The notes: generated from the sequence alone by a model not told the origin. 64,000 bases of DNA from Afipia sp. (GCA_017308575.1 JAFKEQ010000003.1:1054001-1118000), one strand, 5' to 3'; shown: positions 24,689 through 34,835, counted from the stretch's first letter. Made by a program: numbers and translations.

Positions 24689-24735
24689 AGCCCGGTTATT
24701 AGCATTGGATTAACCGGGCTGCCGCATTCTGCGGC
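24689..24735 (+). promoter_or_regulatory. Two adjacent hairpins abutting the FtsB-like start codon
   Basis: AGCCCGGTTA (24689-24698) and TAACCGGGCT (24711-24720) form a perfect 10-base inverted repeat. Directly after it, GCCGCA (24721-24726) and TGCGGC (24730-24735) form a second hairpin that ends right at the next ATG. No Shine-Dalgarno is visible between them and the start. The first could terminate the FMN reductase transcript (it lacks a U-tract); the second could occlude the start codon. Confidence 0.5.
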
Positions 24736-25044
24736 ATGGTTTCCCGCTCGCGACTCAAAGCAATCATGACCGGCCTCGCGCTCTATGCGATCGCGGCGGC
24801 AATGATCGCGTATTTCGGCGTCAACGCCTATACGGGCCGCTATGGCCTGACCGCGCGGCAGGAACTGGATCAGGAAATCGTGCAACTGACGGCCGAACTG
24901 GCGCGGCTCAAGACTGAACGTCGAGCCGCCGAGCAACGCGTTTCGTCGTTACGTTCGGATCGGGTCGATCCCGACATGCTCGACGAGCGTGCACGTTATC
25001 AGCTCGACTATGTGCATCCGCGTGATCTGGTGGTCCGTTTCTAA
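24736..25044 (+). CDS. FtsB/DivIC-type septum formation initiator
   Basis: Divisome protein of the FtsBLQ subcomplex. The 102-residue bitopic protein has a short cytoplasmic end and one membrane helix (about residues 9-30). A periplasmic coiled coil follows (about 38-72, with LDQEIVQLTAELARLKTERR), then a conserved tail with DPDMLDERARYQLDYVHPRDLVV. Its location immediately before the pdh operon, after eno, matches the eno-ftsB neighbourhood of many proteobacteria. Confidence 0.85.
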   Translation: MVSRSRLKAIMTGLALYAIAAAMIAYFGVNAYTGRYGLTARQELDQEIVQLTAELARLKTERRAAEQRVSSLRSDRVDPDMLDERARYQLDYVHPRDLVVRF

Positions 25045-25360
25045 CATTCGCACCCCGTTCCAGCAGGCATGCCTTCGAATGTCAGGGACGAAGGACCGCC
25101 AGCAAATCTCCATTGCCGGTGAAGTTTTGGATTTGACATTCGCTTGCGGACCCGCGGCCTGGTAAGGCAAATGTCAAATCCACTCCACTGGTTCGGATGA
25201 ACTGAGTCTCAAATTTCAAAAATCGTTCCGTTTGCATTTTAAAATTACGTTCGCTGCATTGCGAAATGCAGCGTGCGTGTTTGTAGCACCATGCAATCCT
25301 TTCATGGCGATGTGAGTTGGAGTAGAGAGGGATATATCCGCTCTCTTATACGGACACGAC
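25045..25360 (+). promoter_or_regulatory. Upstream region of the pyruvate dehydrogenase operon
   Basis: This 316-base gap holds no credible gene. It contains two perfect inverted repeats. GGATTTGACATT (25129-25140) and AATGTCAAATCC (25170-25181) are 12-base arms separated by 29 bases. GCTGCATT (25253-25260) and AATGCAGC (25265-25272) are 8-base arms with a GCGA loop. The stretch from about 25200 to 25260 is conspicuously AT-rich for this genome. The repeats look like regulator operators or leader hairpins for the downstream pdhABC-lpd genes. Confidence 0.6.
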
Positions 25361-26413
25361 ATGTCGCCAAAAGAATCGGCCTCTTCGAAGAAAAGCGCCG
25401 CCGCGCAGGACGCGGGTCAGGCAACTGGTAACGGCTCCCGCCACCCGAATAATCTGACGTTCAGCAAGGATCAGGAGCTTCGCGCCTTCCGCGAAATGAT
25501 GCTGATCCGCCGCTTCGAGGAAAAGGCGGGCCAACTTTACGGCATGGGTGCCATCGGCGGTTTCTGCCATCTCTACATCGGTCAGGAAGCGGTCGTTGTC
25601 GGCATGCAGATGTCGCTGGAGCAGGGCGACCAGATCATCACCAGCTATCGCGATCACGGCCACATGCTGGCCTGTGGCATGGACCCCAAGGGCGTGATGG
25701 CCGAACTGACGGGACGTGAAGCCGGCTATTCCAAGGGCAAGGGCGGCTCCATGCACATGTTCAGCAAGGAGAAGAATTTTTACGGCGGCCACGGCATCGT
25801 CGGTGCGCAGGTGCCGCTCGGCACCGGTCTCGCCTTCGCCAATCGCTATCGCGGCAACAAGAATGTCGCGGTTGCCTATTTCGGCGACGGCGCGGCCAAC
25901 CAGGGACAGGTCTATGAAAGCTTCAACATGGCGGAGCTGTGGAAGCTTCCCGTGATCTACGTCATCGAGAACAACCGTTACGCCATGGGCACGTCGGTGA
26001 CGCGCTCCTCCGCGCAGACCGATTTCTCCAAGCGCGGCGCGTCGTTCAACATTCCCGGCGAGCAGGTGGACGGCATGGACGTGCGCGCGGTGAAGGCCGC
26101 CGGCGACAAGGCCGTGCAATGGTGCCGCGAGGGCAACGGCCCCTACATCCTTGAGATGCAGACCTACCGTTACCGCGGCCATTCGATGTCCGATCCCGCG
26201 AAGTACCGGACCCGCGAGGAAGTGGACAAGGTGCGCCACGACAGCGACCCGATCGAGCAGGTGCGCCAGCGCCTGCTCGACCTCAAGGTCAGCGAGCAGG
26301 ACCTGAAGGCGATCGACGGCGAGGTTCGCGAGATCGTCAATGAAGCCGCGGATTTCGCGCAGCATGCGCCTGAGCCGCCGGTGTCCGAGCTTTACACCGA
26401 CATCTATCGCTAA
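25361..26413 (+). CDS. pdhA: Pyruvate dehydrogenase E1 component, alpha subunit
   Basis: Thiamine-diphosphate-binding half of the E1 heterotetramer that decarboxylates pyruvate. The 350-residue protein has the ThDP motif GDGAANQGQVYESFNMAELWKLPVIYVIENN near residues 175-205, cited here by its ends GDGAANQG and VIENNRYAMGT. RYRGHSMSDPAKYRT also marks it. The first about 30 residues are Ser/Lys/Ala-rich and non-conserved. It is first gene of the pdhA-pdhB-pdhC-lpd cluster, 35 bases before pdhB. Confidence 0.97.
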   Translation: MSPKESASSKKSAAAQDAGQATGNGSRHPNNLTFSKDQELRAFREMMLIRRFEEKAGQLYGMGAIGGFCHLYIGQEAVVVGMQMSLEQGDQIITSYRDHGHMLACGMDPKGVMAELTGREAGYSKGKGGSMHMFSKEKNFYGGHGIVGAQVPLGTGLAFANRYRGNKNVAVAYFGDGAANQGQVYESFNMAELWKLPVIYVIENNRYAMGTSVTRSSAQTDFSKRGASFNIPGEQVDGMDVRAVKAAGDKAVQWCREGNGPYILEMQTYRYRGHSMSDPAKYRTREEVDKVRHDSDPIEQVRQRLLDLKVSEQDLKAIDGEVREIVNEAADFAQHAPEPPVSELYTDIYR

Positions 26414-26448
26414 GCGCGCAGCACATACGTTTTTAGTCCGGAGCGACC

Positions 26449-27852
26449 ATGCCGATTCAAGTTCTGATGCCCGCGCTGTCACCCACGATGGAGAAGGGCA
26501 ACCTTGCCAAGTGGCTGAAAAAGGAAGGCGAGACCATCAAGTCCGGCGACGTGATCGCCGAAATCGAAACCGACAAAGCCACGATGGAAGTCGAGGCGAC
26601 CGACGAGGGGACGCTCGGCAAGATCCTGATCCCCGAAGGCACCGCCGACGTGGCGGTCAATACGCCGATCGCCACCATCCTTGCGGATGGCGAAAGCGCC
26701 GCCGATCTCGGCAAGGCCGCCGCCGCGCCCGCGCCTCAGCAGAAGGCCGCGGAATCCGCGCCGCCCGCCGCTGCTGAAGCGACCGCTCCGCAGACATCCG
26801 CCGCGCCGTCCGCGCCTGCTGCCCCCGCGGTTTCTGCCGAGCCTGATCCCGAAGTGCCGCCCGGCACCGAGATGGTGAAGATGACCGTGCGCGAAGCGTT
26901 GCGCGACGCCATGGCCGAGGAAATGCGCCGCGACGAAGACGTGTTCGTGATGGGCGAGGAGGTCGCCGAATATCAGGGCGCGTACAAGATCACGCAGGGC
27001 CTGCTGCAGGAATTCGGCGACCGCCGCGTGATCGATACGCCGATCACCGAGCACGGCTTTGCCGGCGTCGGCGTCGGCGCGGCGATGGCGGGCCTCAAGC
27101 CCATCGTCGAATTCATGACCTTCAACTTCGCGATGCAGGCGATCGACCAGATCATAAACTCGGCCGCCAAGACGCTCTACATGTCCGGCGGACAGATGGG
27201 CTGCTCCATCGTGTTCCGCGGTCCGAACGGCGCGGCCGCCCGCGTCGCGGCCCAGCACAGCCAGGATTACTCGGCCTGGTACTCGCAGATTCCGGGCCTC
27301 AAGGTGGTCGCGCCGTATTCGGCGGCGGATGCCAAGGGACTTCTCAAGGCCGCCATCCGCGATCCGAACCCGGTGATCTTCCTCGAGAACGAAATCCTCT
27401 ACGGCCACAGCGGCGAGGTGCCGAAGCTCGACGATTTCGTGCTGCCGATCGGCAAGGCGCGCATCGCCCGCAGCGGTAAGGACGTCACGCTGGTCGCATG
27501 GTCGAATGGTATGACCTACGCGCTCGGCGCGGCGGAAGAACTGGCCAAGGAGGGTATCGAGGCGGAAGTCATCGACCTTCGCACCATCCGTCCGATGGAC
27601 ACCGAGACCATCATCAACTCGGTGAAGAAGACCTCGCGCTGCGTGGTGGTCGAGGAAGGCTGGCAGCAGTCCGGCGTGGCTGCGGAAATCGCCGCGCGCC
27701 TCATGGAGCATGCGTTCGATTATCTCGACGCGCCGGTCGCGCGCGTGTCGGGCAAGGACGTGCCGATGCCTTACGCGGCCAATCTCGAAAAGCTTGCATT
27801 GCCGACGGTGGCCGAAGTTGTCGCCGCCGCCAAGGCCGTTTCCTATCGCTGA
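26449..27852 (+). CDS. pdhB: Pyruvate dehydrogenase E1 component, beta subunit, with lipoyl domain
   Basis: The 467-residue protein is an E1 beta subunit carrying an extra N-terminal lipoyl domain (residues 1-78, lipoylation Lys43 in ETDKATM). An Ala/Pro-rich flexible linker (about 80-140) follows. The E1 beta catalytic region starts at about 145 ([15 protein letters not shown]), with [18 protein letters not shown] and [11 protein letters not shown]. The lipoyl-E1beta fusion is characteristic of alphaproteobacterial PDH. The lipoyl domain is nearly identical to that of the E2 gene downstream. The gap to pdhC is 18 bases. Confidence 0.97.
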   Translation: MPIQVLMPALSPTMEKGNLAKWLKKEGETIKSGDVIAEIETDKATMEVEATDEGTLGKILIPEGTADVAVNTPIATILADGESAADLGKAAAAPAPQQKAAESAPPAAAEATAPQTSAAPSAPAAPAVSAEPDPEVPPGTEMVKMTVREALRDAMAEEMRRDEDVFVMGEEVAEYQGAYKITQGLLQEFGDRRVIDTPITEHGFAGVGVGAAMAGLKPIVEFMTFNFAMQAIDQIINSAAKTLYMSGGQMGCSIVFRGPNGAAARVAAQHSQDYSAWYSQIPGLKVVAPYSAADAKGLLKAAIRDPNPVIFLENEILYGHSGEVPKLDDFVLPIGKARIARSGKDVTLVAWSNGMTYALGAAEELAKEGIEAEVIDLRTIRPMDTETIINSVKKTSRCVVVEEGWQQSGVAAEIAARLMEHAFDYLDAPVARVSGKDVPMPYAANLEKLALPTVAEVVAAAKAVSYR

Positions 27853-27870
27853 GAGAGCGGGGCCAAGATC

Positions 27871-29238
27871 ATGCCGATCAACATTCTGATGCCCGCGCTG
27901 TCTCCCACCATGGAGAAGGGCAACCTCGCCAAGTGGCTCAAGAAAGAGGGCGACAAGGTCAAGTCCGGCGATGTGATCGCGGAGATCGAGACCGACAAGG
28001 CCACGATGGAAGTCGAGGCTGTCGACGAAGGGACGATCGCGAAAATCCTCGTGCCGGAAGGCACGCAGGACGTTCCGGTCAACACTATGATCGCGGTGCT
28101 CGCCGGTGACGGCGAGGACGTGAAGGCCGCCGGTGCGGGCGCTGCGTCCGCGCCAGCAAAGGCCGAGGCTCCGAAAGCCGAAGCGCTCAAGTCTGAGGCG
28201 TCCAAGTCTGAAACGCCGAAAGCAGCTCCGGCACCTGCTGCGCCGAAAGCACCGGCTCCTGCGCCGCAGGCCGCACCGGCCGCGGCTGCAAGCAACGGCG
28301 CGCGCGTGTTCGCTTCGCCCTTGGCGCGGCGTCTCGCCAAGGACGCGGGCATCGAGATTTCGCGCGTGACCGGCACAGGTCCGCATGGCCGCGTGGTGGC
28401 GCGCGACGTCGACAAGGCGAAGTCGGGTCAGGGCCTCAAGCCCGCCGCTGCGGCAGGTGCACCTGCCACTGCTGGCGGAGCGGTCGGCGCGCCCGCGATG
28501 TCCGACCAGCAGATCCTCGCGCTGTACGAGGAGGGCGCTTACGAGAGCGTGCCGCATGACTCGATGCGCCGGACCATCGCGCAGCGGCTCACGGCTGCGA
28601 CCAACTCGATGCCAACGTTCTATCTCACCGTCGATTGCGATCTCGGCAAGCTGACCGCCGCGCGCGAAGAGATCAACGCCGCCGCCGGAAAGAACGCGGA
28701 GGGCAAGCCGCTCTACAAGCTCTCGGTCAACGACTTCGTCATCAAGGCGATGGCGATTGCACTTCAGAAGATTCCCGAAGCCAATGTGTCGTGGACGGAA
28801 GCGGCCATGCTGCGCCACAAGCATTCGGACATTGGCGTTGCGGTGGCGCTGCCGTTCGGCCTGATCACGCCGATCATCCGGCAGGCGGAGATCAAGACCA
28901 TCTCGGCGATCTCCAACGAGATGAAGGACCTTGCCGCCCGCGCCAAGGCCAAGAAGCTCAAGCCGAACGAATATCAGGGCGGTACCTCGTCCGTGTCCAA
29001 CCTCGGCATGTACGGCATCAAGGACTTCACCGCGGTCATTAACCCACCGCAGTCCTCGATCCTTGCGGTCGGCACCGGCGAGGAGCGGGCGGTGGTGCGT
29101 AACGGCCAGATCGTCGCGGCGACCATGATGAGCGTGACGCTGTCCTGCGATCACCGCGCCATCGACGGCGCGCTTGGCGCGGAACTGATCACCGCGTTCA
29201 AGAAGCTGATCGAAAATCCCGTGATGATGGTGGTGTGA
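27871..29238 (+). CDS. pdhC: Dihydrolipoamide acetyltransferase (E2 of pyruvate dehydrogenase)
   Basis: Core acetyltransferase of the PDH complex. The 455-residue protein has one lipoyl domain (residues 1-78, Lys43), then an Ala/Pro/Lys linker with tandem [22 protein letters not shown] repeats. A peripheral subunit-binding domain lies near 147-185 ([17 protein letters not shown]). The catalytic domain ends with the His/Asp signature [14 protein letters not shown] near residue 430. It is 55 bases upstream of lpd. Confidence 0.97.
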   Translation: MPINILMPALSPTMEKGNLAKWLKKEGDKVKSGDVIAEIETDKATMEVEAVDEGTIAKILVPEGTQDVPVNTMIAVLAGDGEDVKAAGAGAASAPAKAEAPKAEALKSEASKSETPKAAPAPAAPKAPAPAPQAAPAAAASNGARVFASPLARRLAKDAGIEISRVTGTGPHGRVVARDVDKAKSGQGLKPAAAAGAPATAGGAVGAPAMSDQQILALYEEGAYESVPHDSMRRTIAQRLTAATNSMPTFYLTVDCDLGKLTAAREEINAAAGKNAEGKPLYKLSVNDFVIKAMAIALQKIPEANVSWTEAAMLRHKHSDIGVAVALPFGLITPIIRQAEIKTISAISNEMKDLAARAKAKKLKPNEYQGGTSSVSNLGMYGIKDFTAVINPPQSSILAVGTGEERAVVRNGQIVAATMMSVTLSCDHRAIDGALGAELITAFKKLIENPVMMVV

Positions 29239-29293
29239 TTTTTCACGCCACTTTCGCACTCCTTCCTTCGATATTTGATTCAGAGATAGCGCA

Positions 29294-30712
29294 ATGGCTG
29301 ACACTTCCTTCGACGTCGTCGTGATCGGATCGGGCCCCGGCGGTTACGTCACGGCCATTCGTGCCGCGCAGCTCGGTTTCAAGACCGCCATTGTCGAGAA
29401 GGCCTATCTCGGCGGCATCTGCAACAACTGGGGCTGCATTCCGACCAAGGCGCTGCTGCGCTCGGCGGAAATCTATCACTACATGACACACGCCAAGGAC
29501 TACGGCCTTTCGGCGGACAACGTCTCGTTCGATCCGAAGGCCGTAATCGCGCGTTCGCGCGGTGTGGTGAAGCGCCTCAATGGCGGCGTCGAATTCCTGA
29601 TGAAGAAGAACAAGATTTCGATCATCTGGGGCGAGGCCAATCTCGAAGGCAATGGCAAGTTCACGGTGAAGAAGTCCGCCGCCGAAGCGCCGAAGGGATC
29701 GCTGGGCGAGGGCGCTTACACCGCCAAGCACATTATCGTCGCCACCGGCGCGCGGCCGCGCGTATTGCCGGGCCTTGAGCCGGACAAGAAGCTGGTCTGG
29801 ACCTATTTCGAGGCGATGAACCCGGACAAGTTTCCGAAGTCGCTGCTGGTGGTCGGCTCCGGCGCCATCGGCATCGAGTTCGCCTCGTTCTACCGCACGC
29901 TCGGCGCGGAGGTGACGGTGGTGGAAGTGCTGCCGCAGATCCTGCCGGTGGAAGATGCGGAGATCGCGGGCCTCGCCCGCAAGCAGTTCGAGAAACAGGG
30001 CATCAAGGTGCTCGCCAACACCAAGGTCACCAAGCTCGACAAGAAGGCCGACAGCGTTGTCGCCACCATCGATGACGGTAAGAAGCCGGTCACGCTGGAA
30101 GTCGATCGCGTGATTTCCGCCGTCGGCGTGGTCGGCAATATCGAAGGCATCGGCCTCGAGAAGCTCGGCGTGAAAACCGATCGCGGCTGCATCGTCATCG
30201 ACGCCTATGGCAAGACCAACGTGCCGGGCATCTACGCCATCGGCGATGTCGCGGGTCCCCCGATGCTGGCTCATAAAGCCGAGCATGAAGGCATCATCTG
30301 CGTCGAGGCCATCAAGGGGCTGCATCCGCATCCGATGGACAAGCTGCTGATCCCGGGCTGCACCTATTGTCATCCGCAGATCGCATCGGTCGGCCTCACC
30401 GAGGCAAAGGCGAAGGAAGCGGGCAAGGATATCCGCGTCGGCCGCTTCCCCTTCGTCGGCAACGGCAAGGCCATCGCGCAGGGCGAGGATCAGGGCCTCG
30501 TGAAAGTGATCTTCGACAAGAAAACGGGGCAGCTGCTCGGCGCGCACATGGTCGGCCATGAAGTGACCGAACTCATTCAGGGCTTCGTGGTGGCGATGAA
30601 CCTCGAAACCACCGAGGAAGAACTCTTCCACACCATCTTCCCGCATCCGACCATTTCGGAAACCATGAAGGAAGCGGTGCTCGATGCTTACGGGCGCGTG
30701 CTGAACATGTAA
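29294..30712 (+). CDS. lpd: Dihydrolipoyl dehydrogenase (E3)
   Basis: Reoxidises dihydrolipoamide with NAD+. The 472-residue flavoprotein has the FAD-binding VVIGSGPGGYVTAIRAAQ and the redox-active disulfide Cys43-Cys48 in GGICNNWGCIPTKA. The NAD-binding LLVVGSGAIGIEFAS and the C-terminal catalytic His-Glu pair in FPHPTISETMKEA complete the set. As last gene of the pdh operon it is presumably the PDH-dedicated E3. Confidence 0.97.
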   Translation: MADTSFDVVVIGSGPGGYVTAIRAAQLGFKTAIVEKAYLGGICNNWGCIPTKALLRSAEIYHYMTHAKDYGLSADNVSFDPKAVIARSRGVVKRLNGGVEFLMKKNKISIIWGEANLEGNGKFTVKKSAAEAPKGSLGEGAYTAKHIIVATGARPRVLPGLEPDKKLVWTYFEAMNPDKFPKSLLVVGSGAIGIEFASFYRTLGAEVTVVEVLPQILPVEDAEIAGLARKQFEKQGIKVLANTKVTKLDKKADSVVATIDDGKKPVTLEVDRVISAVGVVGNIEGIGLEKLGVKTDRGCIVIDAYGKTNVPGIYAIGDVAGPPMLAHKAEHEGIICVEAIKGLHPHPMDKLLIPGCTYCHPQIASVGLTEAKAKEAGKDIRVGRFPFVGNGKAIAQGEDQGLVKVIFDKKTGQLLGAHMVGHEVTELIQGFVVAMNLETTEEELFHTIFPHPTISETMKEAVLDAYGRVLNM

Positions 30713-30815
30713 CTTTCGGCGCACCGGGTATTGCGAGGCTACCGCGAACTGGCGATGGATCTCAGGAGCCCCGGTTACGGTAACTGCTTCGCTTTGTGAA
30801 GGCCGGCGGCGAAGT

Positions 30816-32261
30816 TCAGCACTCCTCCACGCGATTGCGACCAGCGCGCTTGGCACTGTAGAGCGCTGCATCCGCGCGACTGAGCAGGAGGTTGAGATCG
30901 GATAGCGATCCTTCGCTGGAACTGATGCCGATGCTGACTGTCGCAGAGAGATCGCCTCCGTTCGGAATGGTGATAGCCGTGGCTGCAACCATCTTGCGGA
31001 TGCGTTCGGCGATATTTCTTCCATCTGTCTTTGTGCAATACGGAAGGAGTACGCCAAACTCCTCGCCGCCAAGTCGGCCGATGACGTCGTCGTCACGTAG
31101 CGAGGTACGCACAATGTTTGCGAACACTGTCAGCACCAAATCTCCCGTGGCATGTCCATAGGTGTCGTTGATGTTCTTGAACCTGTCGATGTCTAGCATC
31201 ATGACCGTCACGGGCGAGCCTTGATTTGCCTGTTCAGAGAGAGTCTCGCCGGCTGTTTCCTGAAATGCGCGCCTGTTGAGAACACCTGTTAGCGGATCGT
31301 GGGCAGCGAGCCGCTTAAGGCGCCGGACGAGATCGTTCCGTGCAGCCATTACGCTCGCGACCATCAGTGGTCCGGTCGCGACTAGCGCGACGCCGAGACG
31401 AATCGAGAGCACGGTGCTTTGTGAGTGTGCGTTGACTAGCGGAATTTCATGTTCTGACGAGATCAGAAGCAGAATCCACAGACTATAAAACAGTGTCAGG
31501 ATCGATGTGACCCAAGGCGGATAGGAAAGGGCGCACCACAACAAGGCGGGGATCGGAAAGGCAACCGCGCCTGGTCCGCCGACAATCAGTGCAAGCAGGG
31601 CTGAAAACGCAAGCCCGAGTGCCGGCAGAAAGAAAGTCAGGCGCTGCCGGAGCGTATCCTGGTGACGGTTGCCGCGCAGGACCGCGACGAAATCGATTTT
31701 GGACAGAGCCGGAGCAGACAAGATAATCGGAAGAATGATTAGATAATTCACAAGCTCCGTAGCGAACCAGAACGCCCAGCCCGCAACAGCGCCCTTGTCG
31801 AACATGACTTGGTTGGCAATCATGCCAACGAACCCGGCCATTGCGGCGGCAAGCGTAGAAATCACGAACAGATAGAGTACCGAATGGGGCTGTTGAAGTC
31901 TGCGGTGGGCTCCCGGCAGCCTTAGAAACAGCGCATGGCCGGTGACCACTCCAACCATATTGGCTGTGGTCAGCAGCACTGTATTCAATATCGTCCCGCC
32001 GGTCAGGAGGTCGGTAGCCAGGAATGCCGCCGTTGCTCCAACGTAACCGGGACCTATCTGCAGATCGGGCCGGCGGACAAACATGCCGAGCAGCACCGCA
32101 TTTGCCGGCCATACCGCCGCGAGAAATCCAACTGGGCGGGTAAGGATACCGAAAAGCGCCGCCGCAAACACGAGCGCAGCGATCACCGCTGCGCTTTGGA
32201 AGGGTGAGAGTCTATCGCGTGAACCAGACTGTTGATCGAGAGAAGCGGTCTGCATGGCCAT
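30816..32261 (-). CDS. MASE1-type membrane diguanylate cyclase
   Basis: Predicted to make cyclic di-GMP. The 481-residue protein has about eight membrane helices in the first 310 residues, of the MASE1 sensory type (PVGFLAAVWPANAVLLGMF). A GGDEF domain follows, starting near AHDPLTGVLNRRAF. The active-site motif is GGEEF (about residues 398-402), and RDDD ends five residues before it, matching the RxxD inhibitory I-site. Both catalytic activity and product inhibition are therefore expected. It reads as somewhat less GC-rich than neighbouring genes. Start at the ATG at 32261 is tentative; an in-frame ATG follows two codons later. Confidence 0.88.
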   Translation of the reverse strand: MAMQTASLDQQSGSRDRLSPFQSAAVIAALVFAAALFGILTRPVGFLAAVWPANAVLLGMFVRRPDLQIGPGYVGATAAFLATDLLTGGTILNTVLLTTANMVGVVTGHALFLRLPGAHRRLQQPHSVLYLFVISTLAAAMAGFVGMIANQVMFDKGAVAGWAFWFATELVNYLIILPIILSAPALSKIDFVAVLRGNRHQDTLRQRLTFFLPALGLAFSALLALIVGGPGAVAFPIPALLWCALSYPPWVTSILTLFYSLWILLLISSEHEIPLVNAHSQSTVLSIRLGVALVATGPLMVASVMAARNDLVRRLKRLAAHDPLTGVLNRRAFQETAGETLSEQANQGSPVTVMMLDIDRFKNINDTYGHATGDLVLTVFANIVRTSLRDDDVIGRLGGEEFGVLLPYCTKTDGRNIAERIRKMVAATAITIPNGGDLSATVSIGISSSEGSLSDLNLLLSRADAALYSAKRAGRNRVEEC

Positions 32262-32474
32262 CTTGTGCCCGACGACGGCGCTTGCTCGACCGTCTTTCAA
32301 GAAATCCCCAACAGGAAATATCTTGTGCGTCCTACTTTAATGATCGATTCGGGCGAAGCGCGCTATGGCCCGGCCAGAACGGGAAAGGAGGCCGTCGCCC
32401 CGCCGGTGTAGATGCGCGGTCGTATAGTTCCTGTAAGATCGGGTTATGATGACATTCCAATGAGGGATTCGACG

Positions 32475-32750
32475 ATGAATGAAGCGCAGGCCTTTCTGAG
32501 CCAGCCGGGTGTTGGCTTCTTCACCATGCTGCTGATCGGGGCGATCGCGGGCTGGATCGCGGAGCGCGCCACCTCGTCGAACCACGGCATTTTCACCAAC
32601 ATCATTGTCGGCATCGCCGGCTCGTTCGTCGGCGCCAAGCTCGCGGAAATCGCGGAAGTGCCGGTGTTCGGCTTCTGGCGGACGCTGCTTTCGGCGTCGG
32701 TCGGCGCGATCCTGCTGCTGTTTGCCTGGCGGATGATCCGCGGGCGTTAG
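32475..32750 (+). CDS. GlsB/YeaQ/YmgE-family small membrane protein
   Basis: The 91-residue protein has three hydrophobic segments and the transglycosylase-associated family pattern: GAIAGWIAERATSS, IVGIAGSFVGAKLAE and SVGAILLLFAWRMIRGR. Members are stress-associated, of unclear biochemical role. GAGGG lies 8 bases before the chosen ATG; an in-frame ATG five codons upstream is possible. It is divergent from the diguanylate cyclase across about 210 bases. Confidence 0.82.
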   Translation: MNEAQAFLSQPGVGFFTMLLIGAIAGWIAERATSSNHGIFTNIIVGIAGSFVGAKLAEIAEVPVFGFWRTLLSASVGAILLLFAWRMIRGR

Positions 32751-32760
32751 TGCGGGAGCC

Positions 32761-32863
32761 GTCACCCTGAGGTGCCGCAGCGAAGCGGAGGCCTCGAAGG
32801 GCGACGGCGCTTCATAGTCGGTCATCCTTCGAGGCTCGCAAGGGCTCGCACCTCAGGATGACG
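32761..32863. repeat. Dispersed palindromic repeat, family B copy 1
   Basis: It begins GTCACCCTGAGGTGC and ends GCACCTCAGGATGACG. It has inner arms GCCTCGAAGGGCGAC and GTCATCCTTCGAGGC, so two nested inverted repeats form one long hairpin. Related copies lie at 35.7, 54.7 and 55.6 kb. It fills the first third of the 360-base gap before ilvD. Confidence 0.85.
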
Positions 32864-33110
32864 CCTCCACGTCATTCGCCCGGTCGCCGCCGACATCGTT
32901 GCCGCGACGCAACGAATGTTGCGTGGCTACAACAGTCCGTGAACATTTAACCGCCGCCGCAGGTCCCCCTTGCGCGCGCCGCGATTTAGCCACACCCCTC
33001 CATGAATTCTTGCCTTTATAGGCAGAACGCCACGTTGCACGTGAAGGCTTTGGAAAAACCTCCTGTTTATAAGGGTTTTCCGCATTCACGGCGGGCGGCA
33101 AGGGTTCGGA
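32864..33110 (+). promoter_or_regulatory. ilvD leader region
   Basis: The 247 bases between the family B repeat and ilvD contain no convincing gene. Two small inverted repeats occur: TGCCT-TTAT-AGGCA (33011-33024) and GGAAAAACC (33052-33060) with GGGTTTTCC (33073-33081, one mismatch). The second ends 29 bases before the start codon and could be a leader hairpin. I see no leader peptide rich in branched-chain codons. Confidence 0.3.
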
Positions 33111-34835
33111 ATGGACGCGAAGACCAACATCAAGGCACGTTTGCCGAGCCGTCACGTGACGGAAGGTCCCGCGCGCGCGCCCCATCGCTCCTACCTCTAT
33201 GCCATGGGCCTGACCACCGAGCAGATCCACCAGCCTTTCGTCGGGGTGGCGTCCTGCTGGAATGAAGCCGCGCCCTGCAACATTTCGCTGATGCGCCAGG
33301 CCCAGGCGGCCAAGAAGGGCGTCGCCTCCGCCGGCGGCACCCCGCGCGAATTCTGCACCATCACCGTGACCGACGGCATTGCCATGGGCCACGAGGGCAT
33401 GCGCTCGTCGCTGCCGTCGCGGGAAACCATCGCGGATTCGGTCGAACTGACCGTCCGCGGCCATTCCTATGACGCCCTGATCGGGCTGGCGGGCTGCGAC
33501 AAGTCCTTGCCCGGCATGATGATGGCGATGCTGCGCCTGAACGTGCCGTCGATCTTCATCTATGGCGGCTCCATCCTGCCGGGTAACTTTCGCGGCCAGC
33601 AGGTCACCGTCCAGGACATGTTCGAGGCGGTCGGCAAGCACTCGGTCGGTGAGATGTCCGATGAGGACCTCGACGAGATCGAGCGCGTGGCGTGCCCATC
33701 GGCGGGCGCCTGCGGCGCGCAGTTCACCGCCAACACCATGGCGACCGTCTCCGAGGCTATCGGCCTCGCGCTGCCGTATTCGGCCGGCGCGCCTGCGCCT
33801 TATGAAATCCGCGACAGCTTCTGCATGGCGGCGGGCGAGAAGATCATGGACCTGATCGCGCGCAACATCCGCCCGCGCGACATCGTCACCCGCAAGGCGC
33901 TGGAAAACGCGGCCGCCGTGGTCGCGGCCTCCGGCGGTTCGACCAACGCGGCGCTGCATCTGCCCGCGATGGCGCACGAATGCGGAATCGAATTCGACCT
34001 GTTCGATGTGGCCGAAATCTTCAAAAAGACACCATATGTCGCGGATTTGAAGCCGGGTGGCCGCTATGTGGCCAAAGACATGTTCGAAGCTGGTGGCATC
34101 CCGTTGCTGATGAAGACGCTGCTGGATCATGGCCATCTGCACGGCGACTGCATGACGGTCACCGGCCGCACCGTTGCCGAGAACCTCAAAAGCGTGAAAT
34201 GGAATCCCCATCAGGACGTGGTGCGTCCCGCTGACAAGCCGATCACCGTGACCGGCGGCGTCGTGGGCATGAAGGGGAATCTCGCGCCCGACGGTGCGAT
34301 CGTGAAAGTCGCCGGAATGTCCGAACTGAAATTCACGGGACCTGCGCGTGTCTTCGATTGCGAAGAGGACGCGTTCGAGGCCGTGGAGAAGCGGACCTAC
34401 AAGGAAGGCGACGTGATCGTCATCCGTTACGAAGGCCCGAAGGGCGGCCCGGGCATGCGCGAAATGCTGGCGACGACCGCCGCGCTGTACGGGCAGGGCA
34501 TGGGTGGCAAGGTCGCGCTCATCACCGACGGCCGTTTCTCCGGCGCGACGCGCGGCTTCTGCATCGGCCATGTCGGCCCCGAAGCTGCGGTCGGTGGTCC
34601 GATCGGCCTGATCCGCGACGGCGACATCATCGAACTCGATGCCGACAACGGCACCATCCATGTGCGGCTGACGGACGCCGAACTCGCCGAGCGCCGCAAG
34701 GCGTGGAAGCCGCGCGAGACCTCGGTCGGCTCCGGCATTCTCTGGAAATATGCCCAGCAGGTGGGACCTGCAGTGAAGGGCGCTGTAACTCATCCCGGCG
34801 GGGCCGGTGAGAAAGCTTGCTATGCGGACATCTGA
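33111..34835 (+). CDS. ilvD: Dihydroxy-acid dehydratase
   Basis: Iron-sulfur dehydratase of isoleucine, valine and pantothenate synthesis. The 574-residue protein has the three cluster-region cysteines in [23 protein letters not shown] and [32 protein letters not shown] and [16 protein letters not shown] follow near the C-terminus. Length and motifs fit IlvD rather than the longer Edd or sugar dehydratases, although the related sugar-acid dehydratases cannot be wholly excluded. Its last 14 bases overlap the next gene. Confidence 0.93.
   Translation: MDAKTNIKARLPSRHVTEGPARAPHRSYLYAMGLTTEQIHQPFVGVASCWNEAAPCNISLMRQAQAAKKGVASAGGTPREFCTITVTDGIAMGHEGMRSSLPSRETIADSVELTVRGHSYDALIGLAGCDKSLPGMMMAMLRLNVPSIFIYGGSILPGNFRGQQVTVQDMFEAVGKHSVGEMSDEDLDEIERVACPSAGACGAQFTANTMATVSEAIGLALPYSAGAPAPYEIRDSFCMAAGEKIMDLIARNIRPRDIVTRKALENAAAVVAASGGSTNAALHLPAMAHECGIEFDLFDVAEIFKKTPYVADLKPGGRYVAKDMFEAGGIPLLMKTLLDHGHLHGDCMTVTGRTVAENLKSVKWNPHQDVVRPADKPITVTGGVVGMKGNLAPDGAIVKVAGMSELKFTGPARVFDCEEDAFEAVEKRTYKEGDVIVIRYEGPKGGPGMREMLATTAALYGQGMGGKVALITDGRFSGATRGFCIGHVGPEAAVGGPIGLIRDGDIIELDADNGTIHVRLTDAELAERRKAWKPRETSVGSGILWKYAQQVGPAVKGAVTHPGGAGEKACYADI

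Noticed and set aside
26479..29304. A 941-codon minus-strand frame opposite pdhB and pdhC
   Set aside because: It is low-complexity His/Arg/Gly-rich sequence complementary to two well-supported genes, so it is a shadow frame.
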